A stretch of DNA of 64,000 nucleotides from Georgenia sp. TF02-10 (GTDB taxonomy: Bacteria > Actinomycetota > Actinomycetes > Actinomycetales > Actinomycetaceae): NCBI RefSeq assembly GCF_022759505.1, contig NZ_CP094289.1:3472001-3536000 (forward strand), given 5' to 3'. The position numbers and the translations under genes were made by a program. Shown one piece after another: positions 27,763-36,908 of the stretch (positions within the stretch are counted from its first letter, which is position 1; each line of letters begins with the position of its first letter). Under the pieces are notes generated by a model that was not told the DNA's origin, searched no databases, and saw nothing but the letters and a program-made list of their open reading frames with translations.

Positions 27763-29617
27763 CGGCATCCGGTCCGCCGATGGGCGGACCGACCCCGCCG
27801 GCAGCCGGCGCACCGACCCGGCCGGCGGCCGGCGCACCGACCCGGCCGGCCCAGCCGCCCAGGACCCGGCGGGCAAAGGCGCCGGGGAACCGGCCGCCGT
27901 CGACCCGGCGGAGCCGGCCGGGGACGACCCGGCGGGGCCGGCCGCCGTCGGCCCAGCGCACCCGGCCGCCGTCGACCCAGCGCACCCGGCCGCCGTCGAC
28001 CCGGCGGACCCGGCCGCCGTCGGCCCAGCGCACCCGGCCGCCGTCGGCCCGGCCGACCCGGGCGCCGAGAAGCACGGCGGTCCCCGCGGCCGGCAGACCA
28101 GCCGGCCGGGGCTGACGGTCCGCGCCCGCATCCTCATCGTCGTGCTGGCGCTGACCGGCGTGACGCTCCTGGTCGCCGGCGGGTCCGCCTGGGTGCTCCA
28201 GCGCGAGCGGGTCGACGACACGATCGACGCCACGCTGCGGCACGCCGCCACCGACTTCGCCTCCTTCGCCGGCGGTGTCCGGCCCGAGACCGACGTCCGC
28301 ACGCTCCTCTACGACGGCATGCTGCGGGCGGTGCCGGCGACGAACCAGGGCATGCTCGGGTTCGTCGGCGAGCGGCTCGAGCTGACCCTGCCCTCCGGGC
28401 CGGACCTGGCCGGGGACGCGGCCCTGGTGGACCGGCTCACCGCCGACCTCGCCGGCCTCGCCGCCGGCGACGGCGGCGGCAGCGCCCGGATCAGCTCGGC
28501 GGCCACCCCGACCGGGCAGTACCGCTACGCGCTCGTCCCGGTCACCGTCGGGGACGCCGTCGCCGGCGGCCTGGTCATCGCCGTCGACCGGTCCGCCGAG
28601 CAGGCCCCGGTGGACGAAGCGTTCGCCACCTACGCCGCGGTCAGCGTCGCCGCGTTCGCCCTGCTCGCGGTGGTGGGGTGGGTGATGGCCGGCCGGCTGC
28701 TCAGCCCGGTGCGGCACCTGCGCGAGGCCGCGGAGCAGATCTCCGACACCGACCTGTCGCGCCGGATCCCGGTGCGCGGCAACGACGACCTGTCCCAGCT
28801 GACCCGCACGGTCAACGCCATGCTCGCCCGGCTGGAGGACTCCTTCGCCTCCCAGCGGCGCCTGCTCGACGACGCCGGGCACGAGCTGCGCACCCCGATC
28901 ACCATCGTCCGGGGGCACCTGGAGGTGATGGACCCGGCCGACGCCGGGGACGCCGCGGCCACCCGGGAGCTCGCGCTGCGCGAGCTGGACCGGATGCACC
29001 GGCTCGCCGACGACCTGCTCATCCTGGCCAAGGCCGAGCAGCCGCACTTCGTCCAGCCGGCACCGACCTCCCTCGGCGAGCTCCTCGACAACGTCCTGGA
29101 CCAGGCCCGCCCGCTCGGCGAGCGGCGCTGGCGGGTGGACGAGCGGGTGGAGGCGGACGCCGTCGTCGACGCCCAGCGCCTCACCCAGGCGCTGCTGCAG
29201 CTGGCCGCGAACGCGGTGACGTTCTCCGCGCCGGGGTCCACCGTCGCGGTCGGGTCGGCGCTGCGCGGGGACCGGCTGCACCTGTGGGTGCGGGACGAGG
29301 GCGTCGGCATTCCGCCCGAGGAGCAGGACCGCATCTTCGGGCGCTTCGTGCGGACCTCGGGGCGGGCCCGGCCGGGCGAGGGCGCCGGCCTGGGGCTGGC
29401 GATCGTGGCCGCCATCGCCGCCGGTCACGGCGGCACCGCGCGGGTCAGCTCGGTCCCCGGCGCCGGGTCGACGTTCGTCCTGGACCTGCCGGCCCGGGGC
29501 GTCGTGCGCCCGGCCGGCTCGAACGACGACGACGGCGGGCCCGGCCCGTGGCGCCTGGCCGGCGGGGGCGGCCGCGACGGGGACGCGGCGGGACCCGCCC
29601 GCGGCCTGGCAGGCTGA
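27752..29617 (+). CDS. two-component sensor histidine kinase with Pro/Ala/Asp repeat N terminus
   Basis: This 621-residue membrane kinase starts at the ATG inside the end of the preceding gene. Residues 10-105 are an unusual repeat of DPAG and (H/D)PAAV(D/G)PA units, predicted to lie in the cytoplasm. Transmembrane helix 1 spans about 125-148 and an extracytoplasmic sensor runs to about 290. Helix 2 is about 295-315, then HAMP. The phosphoacceptor is His377 in LDDAGHELRTPIT. The ATPase domain has LAANAV (N box), DEGVGIPPEEQDRIF (G1) and GAGLGLAIV (G2). It pairs with the next gene's response regulator. The signal is unknown. Confidence 0.9.
   Translation: MAADGIRSADGRTDPAGSRRTDPAGGRRTDPAGPAAQDPAGKGAGEPAAVDPAEPAGDDPAGPAAVGPAHPAAVDPAHPAAVDPADPAAVGPAHPAAVGPADPGAEKHGGPRGRQTSRPGLTVRARILIVVLALTGVTLLVAGGSAWVLQRERVDDTIDATLRHAATDFASFAGGVRPETDVRTLLYDGMLRAVPATNQGMLGFVGERLELTLPSGPDLAGDAALVDRLTADLAGLAAGDGGGSARISSAATPTGQYRYALVPVTVGDAVAGGLVIAVDRSAEQAPVDEAFATYAAVSVAAFALLAVVGWVMAGRLLSPVRHLREAAEQISDTDLSRRIPVRGNDDLSQLTRTVNAMLARLEDSFASQRRLLDDAGHELRTPITIVRGHLEVMDPADAGDAAATRELALRELDRMHRLADDLLILAKAEQPHFVQPAPTSLGELLDNVLDQARPLGERRWRVDERVEADAVVDAQRLTQALLQLAANAVTFSAPGSTVAVGSALRGDRLHLWVRDEGVGIPPEEQDRIFGRFVRTSGRARPGEGAGLGLAIVAAIAAGHGGTARVSSVPGAGSTFVLDLPARGVVRPAGSNDDDGGPGPWRLAGGGGRDGDAAGPARGLAG
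27890..28062 (+). repeat. degenerate 21-bp in-frame repeat
   Basis: GTCGACCCGGCGGACCCGGC-like units of 21 bases recur about eight times within the kinase gene and encode the heptapeptide PAAVDPA or PAAVGPA. Length variation here would be silent for the reading frame. Confidence 0.8.
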
Positions 29618-29710
29618 GGGACGCGTCAGCACGACGCCCGGGGTGCAGCAGGACGGCCGGGCTGCGGCGCGGGCGCGCGAGCACGGCACCGACGAGGAGC
29701 AGGAGGACCG

Positions 29711-30382
29711 GTGGCGCAGATCCTGGTGGTGGAGGACGAGCCGGGCATCTCCTCGTTCGTCGCCAAGGGGCTGCGGGCCGCCGGGCACCAGCCCACCGCC
29801 GTCGCCACCGGCCGGGAGGCCCTCGCGCACGCCCACACCGGCGGCTACGACCTGATGGTGCTGGACATCGGGCTGCCGGACCTCGACGGGTTCGAGGTGC
29901 TGCGCCGGGTCCGCGGGCAGGGCTCGACGATGCCGGTGATCATCCTCACCGCCCGGTCCTCGGTGGACGACACCGTCGCCGGCCTGGAGGGCGGGGCGGA
30001 CGACTACATGCCCAAGCCGTTCCGGTTCGACGAGCTCCTCGCCCGGATCCGGCTGCGGCTGCGGACCGAGACCGCCCCGCCCGGGCCGACCGTCCTCACC
30101 TGCGGCGACCTCGTGCTGGACCTGCTCGGCCGCCAGGTCACGGTGGGCGGCACGACGATCGAGCTCTCCGCCCGCGAGCTCGCCCTGCTCGAGGCGTTCA
30201 TGCAGCACCCCGGCCAGGTGCTCTCCCGCGAGCAGCTGCTCTCCCGGGTGTGGGGCTACGACTTCGACCCGGGCTCCAACGTCGTGGACGTCTACGTGCG
30301 GTACCTGCGCCGGAAGATCGGCGCCGGGCACGTGGCGACCGTCCGCGGGCTGGGCTACCGGCTGGTCGCCCTGCCCGGCTGA
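29711..30382 (+). CDS. OmpR/PhoB-family response regulator
   Basis: The receiver domain (1-115) has acidic pocket residues Glu8/Asp9, phosphoacceptor Asp52 (VLDIGLPD), Thr80 and Lys102 (PKPF). The C-terminal winged helix (about 128-223) includes LSARELALLEAFMQHPGQVL and the recognition region NVVDVYVRYLRRKIG. The start is GTG with GGAGG close upstream. It is 93 bases downstream of its cognate kinase and is the likely regulator of the TCTCATCC repeats upstream of the operon. Confidence 0.93.
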   Translation: MAQILVVEDEPGISSFVAKGLRAAGHQPTAVATGREALAHAHTGGYDLMVLDIGLPDLDGFEVLRRVRGQGSTMPVIILTARSSVDDTVAGLEGGADDYMPKPFRFDELLARIRLRLRTETAPPGPTVLTCGDLVLDLLGRQVTVGGTTIELSARELALLEAFMQHPGQVLSREQLLSRVWGYDFDPGSNVVDVYVRYLRRKIGAGHVATVRGLGYRLVALPG

Positions 30383-30421
30383 GCCGCCCGCGCGGCCGCC
30401 GTCGGGAGGCCCGGGGGGCCC

Positions 30422-31852
30422 TCAGGGCCGCAGCGGCCGGGGCGCGAGGTCGGCGATGCCGTGCAGGCTGGACCCGGCCGGCTCGTGGCGCAGGTCCGGG
30501 TCCGCCGCCAGGTAGGCCTTCGTCTCCCGGGCGATCAGGCCCGAGCAGATCAGCAGGCCGATGAGGTTGGGCAGGGCCATCAGGCCGTTCATGACGTCGG
30601 AGAAGTTCCACACCACGGTCAGCTCCGTCGTCGCCCCGACGAAGACCACGAGGGTGAAGATCACCCGGTAGACCACCACGCCCTTGATCCCGACCAGCCG
30701 CTCGGTGCACCGCTCGCCGTAGTAGGCCCAGCCCAGGATGGTGGAGAAGGCGAAGAAGATCACCGACACCGTCACTACGTAGTGGCCCCACTCCCCCGGC
30801 AGGCCGGCCGTGAAGCCCTCGGCCGTCATCCCGGCCCCCTCGGTGCCGCTGCGCCAGGCCCCGGTGGTGACGATGACCAGGCCGGTCATGGAGACCACGA
30901 TGATGGTGTCGATGAAGGTCTGGGTCATCGAGACCAGGCCCTGGCGGACCGGGTGGCGGGTCTGCGCGGCCGCGGCGGCGATGGCGGCCGAGCCCATGCC
31001 GGACTCGTTGGAGAAGATGCCGCGGGCCACCCCGAACTGCAGGGCCAGGATCATCGTCGAGCCGAGGAAGCCGCCGGCGGCGGCGGTGCCGGTGAAGGCG
31101 TCGGAGACGATGAGCACCAGGGCCTGCGGGATCGCCCCGACGTTGAGGACCAGGACCACCAGCGCGGCGACGACGTAGACCACGATCATCATCGGCACGA
31201 ACCCGGCGGTGACCCGCCCGATGGTCTTGATCCCGCCCAGCAGCACCGCGCCGGCGCCGACGGCCATGACGAGCCCGGCGACCCACACCGGCACGCCGAA
31301 GGAGTCCCGCACCGAGGTGGCCACCGTGTTGGCCTGGGTCATGTTGCCGATGCCGAAGCTGGCCAGGACCGCGAACACGGCGAAGACCACCGACAGCACC
31401 AGCCCGAACCGGTTGGGGATGGCCCGGGCCAGGTAGTACTGCGGGCCGCCGGAGACCTCCCCGCGGGCGTCCTTGGTGCGGAACCGGACGCCGAGGAACG
31501 CCTCGGAGTACTTCGAGGCCATCCCGAGCAGACCGGTCACCCACATCCAGAACAGGGCACCGGGCCCGCCGAGGTGGATCGCGGTGGCGACACCGGCGAT
31601 GTTCCCGACGCCGACCGTGGCCGCGAGCGCGGTGGTGAGCGCCTGGTAGTGGGAGATGTCGCCGTCGGCGCCCTCGTCCCTCCGCTGCCGCAGCGCCAGG
31701 CGCAGGGCGTTGCCGAGCTGGCGGAACTGCAGCCCGCCCAGCCGGATGGTGAGGTACAGGCCGGTGCCCAGGAGCAGCGGGATGAGGACCCACGGGCCCC
31801 ACACCACCGAGCCGATGTCGCCGAGGATCGTCGCCAGCCGTTCGCTGTCCAT
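30422..31852 (-). CDS. alanine/glycine:cation symporter (AGCS family)
   Basis: This 476-residue inner-membrane carrier imports alanine or glycine with Na+. Family markers are GGLQFRQLGNALRLALRQ near the N terminus, ALTTALAATVGVGNIAGVAT (substrate-site glycines) and GGPQYYLARAI. Around ten hydrophobic helices can be traced to about residue 445. The C terminus is cytoplasmic. It converges on the response regulator with a 39-base gap. Substrate choice is inferred from family membership. Confidence 0.9.
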   Translation of the reverse strand: MDSERLATILGDIGSVVWGPWVLIPLLLGTGLYLTIRLGGLQFRQLGNALRLALRQRRDEGADGDISHYQALTTALAATVGVGNIAGVATAIHLGGPGALFWMWVTGLLGMASKYSEAFLGVRFRTKDARGEVSGGPQYYLARAIPNRFGLVLSVVFAVFAVLASFGIGNMTQANTVATSVRDSFGVPVWVAGLVMAVGAGAVLLGGIKTIGRVTAGFVPMMIVVYVVAALVVLVLNVGAIPQALVLIVSDAFTGTAAAGGFLGSTMILALQFGVARGIFSNESGMGSAAIAAAAAQTRHPVRQGLVSMTQTFIDTIIVVSMTGLVIVTTGAWRSGTEGAGMTAEGFTAGLPGEWGHYVVTVSVIFFAFSTILGWAYYGERCTERLVGIKGVVVYRVIFTLVVFVGATTELTVVWNFSDVMNGLMALPNLIGLLICSGLIARETKAYLAADPDLRHEPAGSSLHGIADLAPRPLRP

Positions 31853-31954
31853 GCTGTTCCTCCCGCCGGGGGCGCTGTGGTTGGGCGTGAGGGTAGCGCT
31901 CCCGGCAGTTCGGGCAGGACATGTCCGCGGCGCGTCGGGTCCGGCTCGGGGCGG

Positions 31955-32060
31955 GGTCGACGGCGGCCGGTGGGGCCGGAGCCGACGGCGGCGGTCAAGC
32001 GGGGGGCCGACGGCGGCCGGCGCCGACGGCGGCCGGTCAGCCGGCGCCGACGGTGGCCCG
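31955..32060. repeat. cluster of the GCCGACGGCGGCC motif
   Basis: Five near-copies of CCGACGGCGGCCGG occur within about 100 bases (about 31958, 31982, 32007, 32023, 32047). They lie between the symporter promoter side and the 3' end of the PanE-like gene. The same short motif is dispersed through other spacers of the window. Confidence 0.7.
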
Positions 32061-32897
32061 CAGCTCCGCCACCACCCGGGCCAGCGCCGGGGTCGGCACT
32101 CCCGCCGCCCGACCGCGGCGCAGCAGGTCCCCGCCGAGCGCCTCGAGCTCGGTCGGCCCGCCGGCCGCGACGTCGTGGGAGAGCGAGGAGCGCATGGTCG
32201 GCGGGATCTTCTCGAGCAGCGCGCGCAGCGCCGCCGGCTCGGTCGGCACCCCGGCGGCGGTGGCCAGCGCGGCCACCTCGGCGACCAGGGCGTCGGTGGT
32301 GGCCGGGTCGGCGGCCAGCGCCTCGCCCAGGCCGGCCCCGGTGCGCGCGGTCAGCAGCGCGACCGGGGCGAGGAAGACCAGCTTGCGCCACAGCACCTCG
32401 TCCTGGGTGCCGCCGGTGCGCACGTCCACCCCCGCCGTCGTCAGGGCGCCGAGCAGGGCCAGGTCCGCGGCGTCGTCGGGCACGGTGACCAGCAGGGCCT
32501 CGCCCCGGTGCACCACCGCGCCGCCGGACCGGGCGGCCTCCACCTGGACCGACCCGGACACCGCCCGGCCGGGCAGCGCGGCGACCGCGGCGGCGTGGCC
32601 GACCCCGTTCAGCAGCGCGAGGACCTCGCGCGGCCGGGCGGCCGCCACCCCGGGGAGCACGTCGGCCAGGCCGTAGGCCTTGACCGCGAGGATCACGTCG
32701 GCGCCGGGCGGGACCTCGGTGGTGGCCGGGACGGCGGCGGTGAGGTCGCCGTACCGGGCCGACCGCACGGCCAGCCCCTCGCGGGCGATGCGGGCGGCGC
32801 TGGCCGGGCGGGCGACGGCGACCACGGGGGTCCCGGCGCGGTGCAGCAGGGCGGCGAGGAGGCCGCCCACGGCCCCCGGTCCGACGACGGCGATCAT
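32037..32897 (-). CDS. panE: 2-dehydropantoate 2-reductase family protein
   Basis: Probable ketopantoate reductase (NADPH; pantothenate pathway) of 286 residues. The N-terminal VVGPGAVGGLLAALL is the dinucleotide-binding GxGxxG loop. ILAVKAYGLADVL holds the catalytic lysine and LLNGVGHA the conserved Asn. The C-terminal helical domain has ELEALGGDLLRRG where pantoate-specific enzymes usually have an EIDxLNG-like motif, so the exact substrate is less certain. The ATG at 32897 has AGGAG upstream. It diverges from the MFS gene at 33035. Confidence 0.8.
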   Translation of the reverse strand: MIAVVGPGAVGGLLAALLHRAGTPVVAVARPASAARIAREGLAVRSARYGDLTAAVPATTEVPPGADVILAVKAYGLADVLPGVAAARPREVLALLNGVGHAAAVAALPGRAVSGSVQVEAARSGGAVVHRGEALLVTVPDDAADLALLGALTTAGVDVRTGGTQDEVLWRKLVFLAPVALLTARTGAGLGEALAADPATTDALVAEVAALATAAGVPTEPAALRALLEKIPPTMRSSLSHDVAAGGPTELEALGGDLLRRGRAAGVPTPALARVVAELRATVGAG

Positions 32898-32912
32898 CCG
32901 GTGCTCCTGGTC

Positions 32913-32984
32913 CTCTCGGCTGGTGGGGCCGGCCGTCTCTCGGCCGGTCGGGCCGGCCGTCTCTCGGCTGGTCGGGCCGGCCCA
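32913..32984. repeat. 24-bp tandem repeat, three copies
   Basis: Units CTCTCGGCYGGTSGGGCCGG plus CCGT/CCCA start at 32913, 32937 and 32961. They occupy the divergent spacer between the panE-like gene and the MFS gene, just upstream of the panE Shine-Dalgarno, so copy number could affect its leader. Confidence 0.85.
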
Positions 32985-33034
32985 CCCCCGGCCGGCCCGA
33001 CCGACGCTACCGCGGTGGGATACTCCGACCAGAC

Positions 33035-34237
33035 ATGGCCACCACCTCCTCCGCACGCGTCACCCTCCCCCGCGAGATCTGGGTGCTCGTCGCGGCCGCC
33101 TTCGTCATCGCCCTCGGCTATGGCCTCGTCGCCCCGGCGCTCCCCCAGTTCGCCGCGAGCTTCGACGTCTCGGTCACCGCCGCCTCGGTGGTGGTCAGCG
33201 CCTTCGCGTTCTGCCGGCTGGTCTTCGCCCCGGCCGGCGGGGCGCTGGTCGGCCGGCTCGGGGAGCGGCCGGTGTACCTGGTCGGGCTGCTCGTCGTGGC
33301 CGCGTCCTCGGCCGCCACCGCCCTCGCCCAGGACTACGCCCAGCTCCTGCTGTTCCGGGGCCTGGGCGGCCTCGGCTCGACCATGTTCACCGTCTCGGCG
33401 ATGGGGCTGATCATCCGGCTCGCGCCGCCGACGGCGCGGGGCCGGGCCTCGTCGCTGTACGGCGGGGCGTTCCTGCTCGGGGGCATCGGCGGCCCGGTGG
33501 TCGGCGGCGCGCTGGCCGGGTTCGGGCTGCGGGTGCCGTTCGTCGTCTATGCCCTCGCGCTGGTGGTGGCCACCGTGGGCGTGGCGGTGCTGCTGCCGGC
33601 CGGGGCCGGGCGGCTGGCGCCGGGCGCCGTGCCGCAGCCGCCGGCCCGGGTGCGCCTCGCCCTCGGGGACAGCGCCTACCGGGCGGCGCTGCTGGCCGGG
33701 TTCGCCAACGGGTGGTCGAACTTCGGGGTGCGGGTGGCGCTGGTGCCGCTCTTCGCCGCGGCGCTCGGCGCCGGCCCGTGGGCGGCGGGGGCAGCGCTGG
33801 CGGTCTTCGCCGGCGGGAACGCCGTCGTCCTGCTCTTCGCCGGCCGGCTGGTCGACGCCGTCGGCCGCCGCCCGCTGGTCCTCGCCGGGCTGGCGGTCAA
33901 CGGGGTGGGCACGGCCGCCGTCGCGCTGGCCGGGGACGTCACGGCGCTGCTGCTGTGGTCGGCGGTGGCGGGCGCCGGCTCCGGGCTGCTGGGGCCGGCG
34001 CTGCAGGCCGCCGTGGCCGACGTCGTGGGGGCCGAGCGCAGCGGCGGGCAGGTGCTGGCCGCGTTCCAGATGACCCAGGACGCCGGCGGCATCGTCGGCC
34101 CGGTGCTCGCCGGGCTGCTGGCCGACCAGGTGGGCTACGGCGCGGCGTTCGGGGTCGGCGGCGCCCTGCTGCTGGTGGCGCTGCTGGGCTGGGTGCCGGC
34201 CCGGGAGACCCTGGTGCGGCAGGCGCCGGGGCGGTAG
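33035..34237 (+). CDS. MFS transporter
   Basis: A 400-residue major facilitator with about twelve hydrophobic helices. The loop GGALVGRLGERPVYLVGLL matches the MFS motif between helices 2 and 3, and RLAPPTARGRASSLYGGAF and DAVGRRPLVLAGL mark later conserved loops. Drug or sugar export is typical of close relatives but the substrate cannot be told here. A -10-like GATACT lies ten bases before the ATG and there is no Shine-Dalgarno, suggesting a very short leader. Confidence 0.88.
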   Translation: MATTSSARVTLPREIWVLVAAAFVIALGYGLVAPALPQFAASFDVSVTAASVVVSAFAFCRLVFAPAGGALVGRLGERPVYLVGLLVVAASSAATALAQDYAQLLLFRGLGGLGSTMFTVSAMGLIIRLAPPTARGRASSLYGGAFLLGGIGGPVVGGALAGFGLRVPFVVYALALVVATVGVAVLLPAGAGRLAPGAVPQPPARVRLALGDSAYRAALLAGFANGWSNFGVRVALVPLFAAALGAGPWAAGAALAVFAGGNAVVLLFAGRLVDAVGRRPLVLAGLAVNGVGTAAVALAGDVTALLLWSAVAGAGSGLLGPALQAAVADVVGAERSGGQVLAAFQMTQDAGGIVGPVLAGLLADQVGYGAAFGVGGALLLVALLGWVPARETLVRQAPGR

Positions 34238-34315
34238 CCGGGCGCACGGGGCCGGGCGGCGAGAGCCGGGGCCCGGGCCGGGCCGACGGCGGCCGGGGCC
34301 GGGGCCGGGCGGGTC

Positions 34316-35713
34316 TCAGTAGGGCTGACGCTGGGCGAGCAGCTCCCGGCCGCGGGCGAGCCACCGCTCGGCGCGGGCCAGCCGGCCCTCGGCGTCGCCG
34401 AGCCACCGGCCGCCGTCGGTGCGGCGGGCGCCGGCGACGAGGGAGAGCACCACCCCGGCGGCCCGCCCGTGCAGGGCGACCGGGTCCACCAGGGTCTCGC
34501 AGGTCCGGGTCCACCGGTCCAGCACCACCGGCACGCGGGGGTAGGTGGCCGGTGCGAGGTGGGGCAGCACGCTGACGTGGCCGAGCAGGCACGCGAGGTC
34601 GTCCACCCGGTGGCCCGGGCCGACGGCGTCGACGTCCAGCAGCGCGGTGACGGCGACGGCACCCGGGGTGGAGTCCATGAGGATGTTCGCCTCGTAGAAG
34701 TCCCCGTGCGTAGGCACCACCGGGCCGGGGTCGGCGCGGTCGATGAGCTCCTCGACGCCCCGGGCGACGGCGCGGATGCGGTCGGCGTGCGCGGGCAGGA
34801 CGGTGGCCGCGGCGTGGGCGTAGTGCTGGGCGCGCTCGGCCCACGCCGCCCGCCGGGGGAGCTCCAGCACGGCCGGGGGCAGGGCGTCGAGGGTGGCCAC
34901 CAGGGCGGCCAGGACGGCGTCGGTGCGCTCGCCCGGACCGACGGCGAGGAGGTTTGCCAGCGGGGTGCCGTGCCCGGCCCCGAGCAGGACGAGGCCGTCC
35001 TCGTCGGCGCGCAGCAGCGGCGGGGCGGGCACGCCGGCGGCGGTGAGGATGCGGTGCCGGTCGGCGAGGGTGGCCAGGGTGGCCGGCCGGACGACCTTGA
35101 GGTAGGCGACCCCGTCGGCGTCGCCGCCCGACCGGGCGGGGAGCGCGGCGCCGGTGCCGCGTGCGCCGTCGGCCGGGGCGCCGCCGGCCGGGGCGCCGCA
35201 GGCCGGGCCGCCGCCGGTCGGGGCGCCGTCGGTCGGGACGCCGCCCGCCGCCGGGCGGACCCGCAGCACCGCCCGACGGGTGGGCCGGTAGGCGAGCAGC
35301 TCCACGGCCACCGGCGCACCGAGCCGGCGGGCCAACGCGGCCGGGTCGCAGGCGACGGCGAGCGCGGGCAGCTCGGGGTCGGCGGGGTGGCGCCACAGGT
35401 GGACGACCGGCCCCTCCACGCCGTTGCCGAGCCGGACCAGGTCGGGCCCGGGCCGGCGGGTGAGCCGCGCCGTCGTCGCGCACAGGTACTCCTCGCTGCG
35501 CCGCGGCGGCCCGCCCGAGTCTGGCCGCTCGACGGTGGCGGTGTAGCCCACCGTCACCCCGGCCCCGGGCCGGTGGTGGACGGTGTGCACCCGCCAGGAC
35601 ACCAGCCGGGAGCCCTCGGCGCGGAGGGCCCCGGCGAGGAGGTCGCCGGCCCGGTCCCCGGTGAGGAGGGCGACGTCGGCGGGCTCCCTCGACGCTGCGG
35701 GCGGCACGCTCAT
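34316..35713 (-). CDS. aminoglycoside phosphotransferase/choline kinase-like protein
   Basis: The 465-residue product has a kinase-like phosphotransferase fold. VVPTHGDFYEANILMD is the Brenner-type catalytic motif (HGDxxxxN) and LLDVDAVGPGHRVDDL holds the metal-binding Asp. The N-lobe includes YLKVVRP. Residues around 185-225 are a Gly/Ala/Pro insertion (GAPTGGGPACGAPAGGAP) coded by the dispersed GGCGCC repeats. The real substrate is unknown; many such proteins phosphorylate small metabolites rather than antibiotics. The ATG at 35713 gives the expected start. Confidence 0.78.
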   Translation of the reverse strand: MSVPPAASREPADVALLTGDRAGDLLAGALRAEGSRLVSWRVHTVHHRPGAGVTVGYTATVERPDSGGPPRRSEEYLCATTARLTRRPGPDLVRLGNGVEGPVVHLWRHPADPELPALAVACDPAALARRLGAPVAVELLAYRPTRRAVLRVRPAAGGVPTDGAPTGGGPACGAPAGGAPADGARGTGAALPARSGGDADGVAYLKVVRPATLATLADRHRILTAAGVPAPPLLRADEDGLVLLGAGHGTPLANLLAVGPGERTDAVLAALVATLDALPPAVLELPRRAAWAERAQHYAHAAATVLPAHADRIRAVARGVEELIDRADPGPVVPTHGDFYEANILMDSTPGAVAVTALLDVDAVGPGHRVDDLACLLGHVSVLPHLAPATYPRVPVVLDRWTRTCETLVDPVALHGRAAGVVLSLVAGARRTDGGRWLGDAEGRLARAERWLARGRELLAQRQPY

Positions 35714-35855
35714 GGGCCCCAGTGCACCACAGGTCCCGGCGCCCTCGCTGCGCCCCGGCGCCGGCCTCGCGGGGTGCGCTCCCGGCCCGCAACGGCCAGG
35801 GTTGACCCCGCCCGCGCCGCGCACCCACCGCGGCGCCGCTGGCAGACTCGACCGG

Positions 35856-36908
35856 GTGCGCGACCTGACTGCCCTGCCCAAGGCCCACCTGCACCTGCAC
35901 TTCACCGGGTCGTTGCGCATCAGCACCCTCGCCGAGCTCGCCGCGGAGCAGGGCATCCGGCTGCCGGGCCACCTCGTCGACGCCGACCCGCTGCGGGTTC
36001 CGTCCTCGGAGCGGGGCTGGTTCCGGTTCCAGCGCTCCTACGACACCGCCCGGGCCGTGGTGCGCTCGGAGGCGGCGCTGCGCCGGGTGGTGCGCGAGGC
36101 GGTGGCCGACGACGCGGCGGAGGGTTCGCACCGGCTGGAGATCCAGGTGGACCCCACCTCCTACGCCCCCTTCGTCGGCGGGCTGACTCCGGCGCTGGAG
36201 ATCATCACCGAGGAGGCGCGGGCGGCGGCCGCCGCGACGGGCATCGAGGTGGGCGTCATCGTCGCCGCCTCCCGCACCCGCCACCCGCTCGACGCCCGGG
36301 TCCTGGCGCGGCTGGCGGCCCGGTTCGCCGGGGACGGGCCGGGGGACGTCGTCGGGTTCGGGCTGAGCAACGACGAGCGGCGCGGGGACACCGCCGAGTT
36401 CGCGCCGGCGTTCCGGATCGCCCGCCGGGCCGGCCTGCCCGGGGTGCCGCACGGCGGGGAGCTCCTCGGCCCCCGCCACATCCGGGACGTGATCGCCCAC
36501 CTCAAGCCGGCCCGGCTCGGGCACGGGGTGCGGGCCGCCGAGGACCCGGACCTGCTCGCCCGGATCGTCGACGCCGGCATCGCGCTGGAGGTGTGCCCGG
36601 CGTCCAACGTCTCCCTGGGCGTCTACCCCGACGCGGCGGCGGTCCCGCTGGAGGCCCTGATGGCGGCCGGGGCCCAGCTCGCGCTCGGCGCGGACGACCC
36701 CCTGCTGTTCCTCGCCCGCCTGGTGGACCAGTACCGCATCGCCCGGGACGTGCACGGCCTCGACGACGCCGCGCTGGCGGACCTTGCGCGGATGTCGGTC
36801 CGGGCCTCCTTCGCCAGCGCGGACTCCAAGCGGGCCATGCTCGCCGACATCGACGCCTGGCTGGCCGCGGACGCCGCCGGCGGGGACCGGCAGGACGTCT
36901 CGGCGTGA
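35856..36908 (+). CDS. add: adenosine deaminase family protein
   Basis: A 350-residue amidohydrolase of purine salvage, converting adenosine to inosine. Zinc and catalytic motifs are present: KAHLHLHFTGSLR (metal histidines), VPHGGE (His and catalytic Glu), RLGHG, EVCPASN and GADDPLLF (metal Asp). The HLHFTGS variant in place of HLHLDGS occurs in an actinobacterial subgroup. A CAGACT -10-like hexamer seven bases before the GTG, without a Shine-Dalgarno, suggests leaderless translation. Its stop overlaps the next gene (GTGA). It could act on adenosine-like compounds. Confidence 0.85.
   Translation: MRDLTALPKAHLHLHFTGSLRISTLAELAAEQGIRLPGHLVDADPLRVPSSERGWFRFQRSYDTARAVVRSEAALRRVVREAVADDAAEGSHRLEIQVDPTSYAPFVGGLTPALEIITEEARAAAAATGIEVGVIVAASRTRHPLDARVLARLAARFAGDGPGDVVGFGLSNDERRGDTAEFAPAFRIARRAGLPGVPHGGELLGPRHIRDVIAHLKPARLGHGVRAAEDPDLLARIVDAGIALEVCPASNVSLGVYPDAAAVPLEALMAAGAQLALGADDPLLFLARLVDQYRIARDVHGLDDAALADLARMSVRASFASADSKRAMLADIDAWLAADAAGGDRQDVSA

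Noticed and set aside
27545-30331. 928-codon minus-strand frame opposite the two-component genes
   Set aside because: Shadow of the kinase and regulator genes; no recognisable domain.
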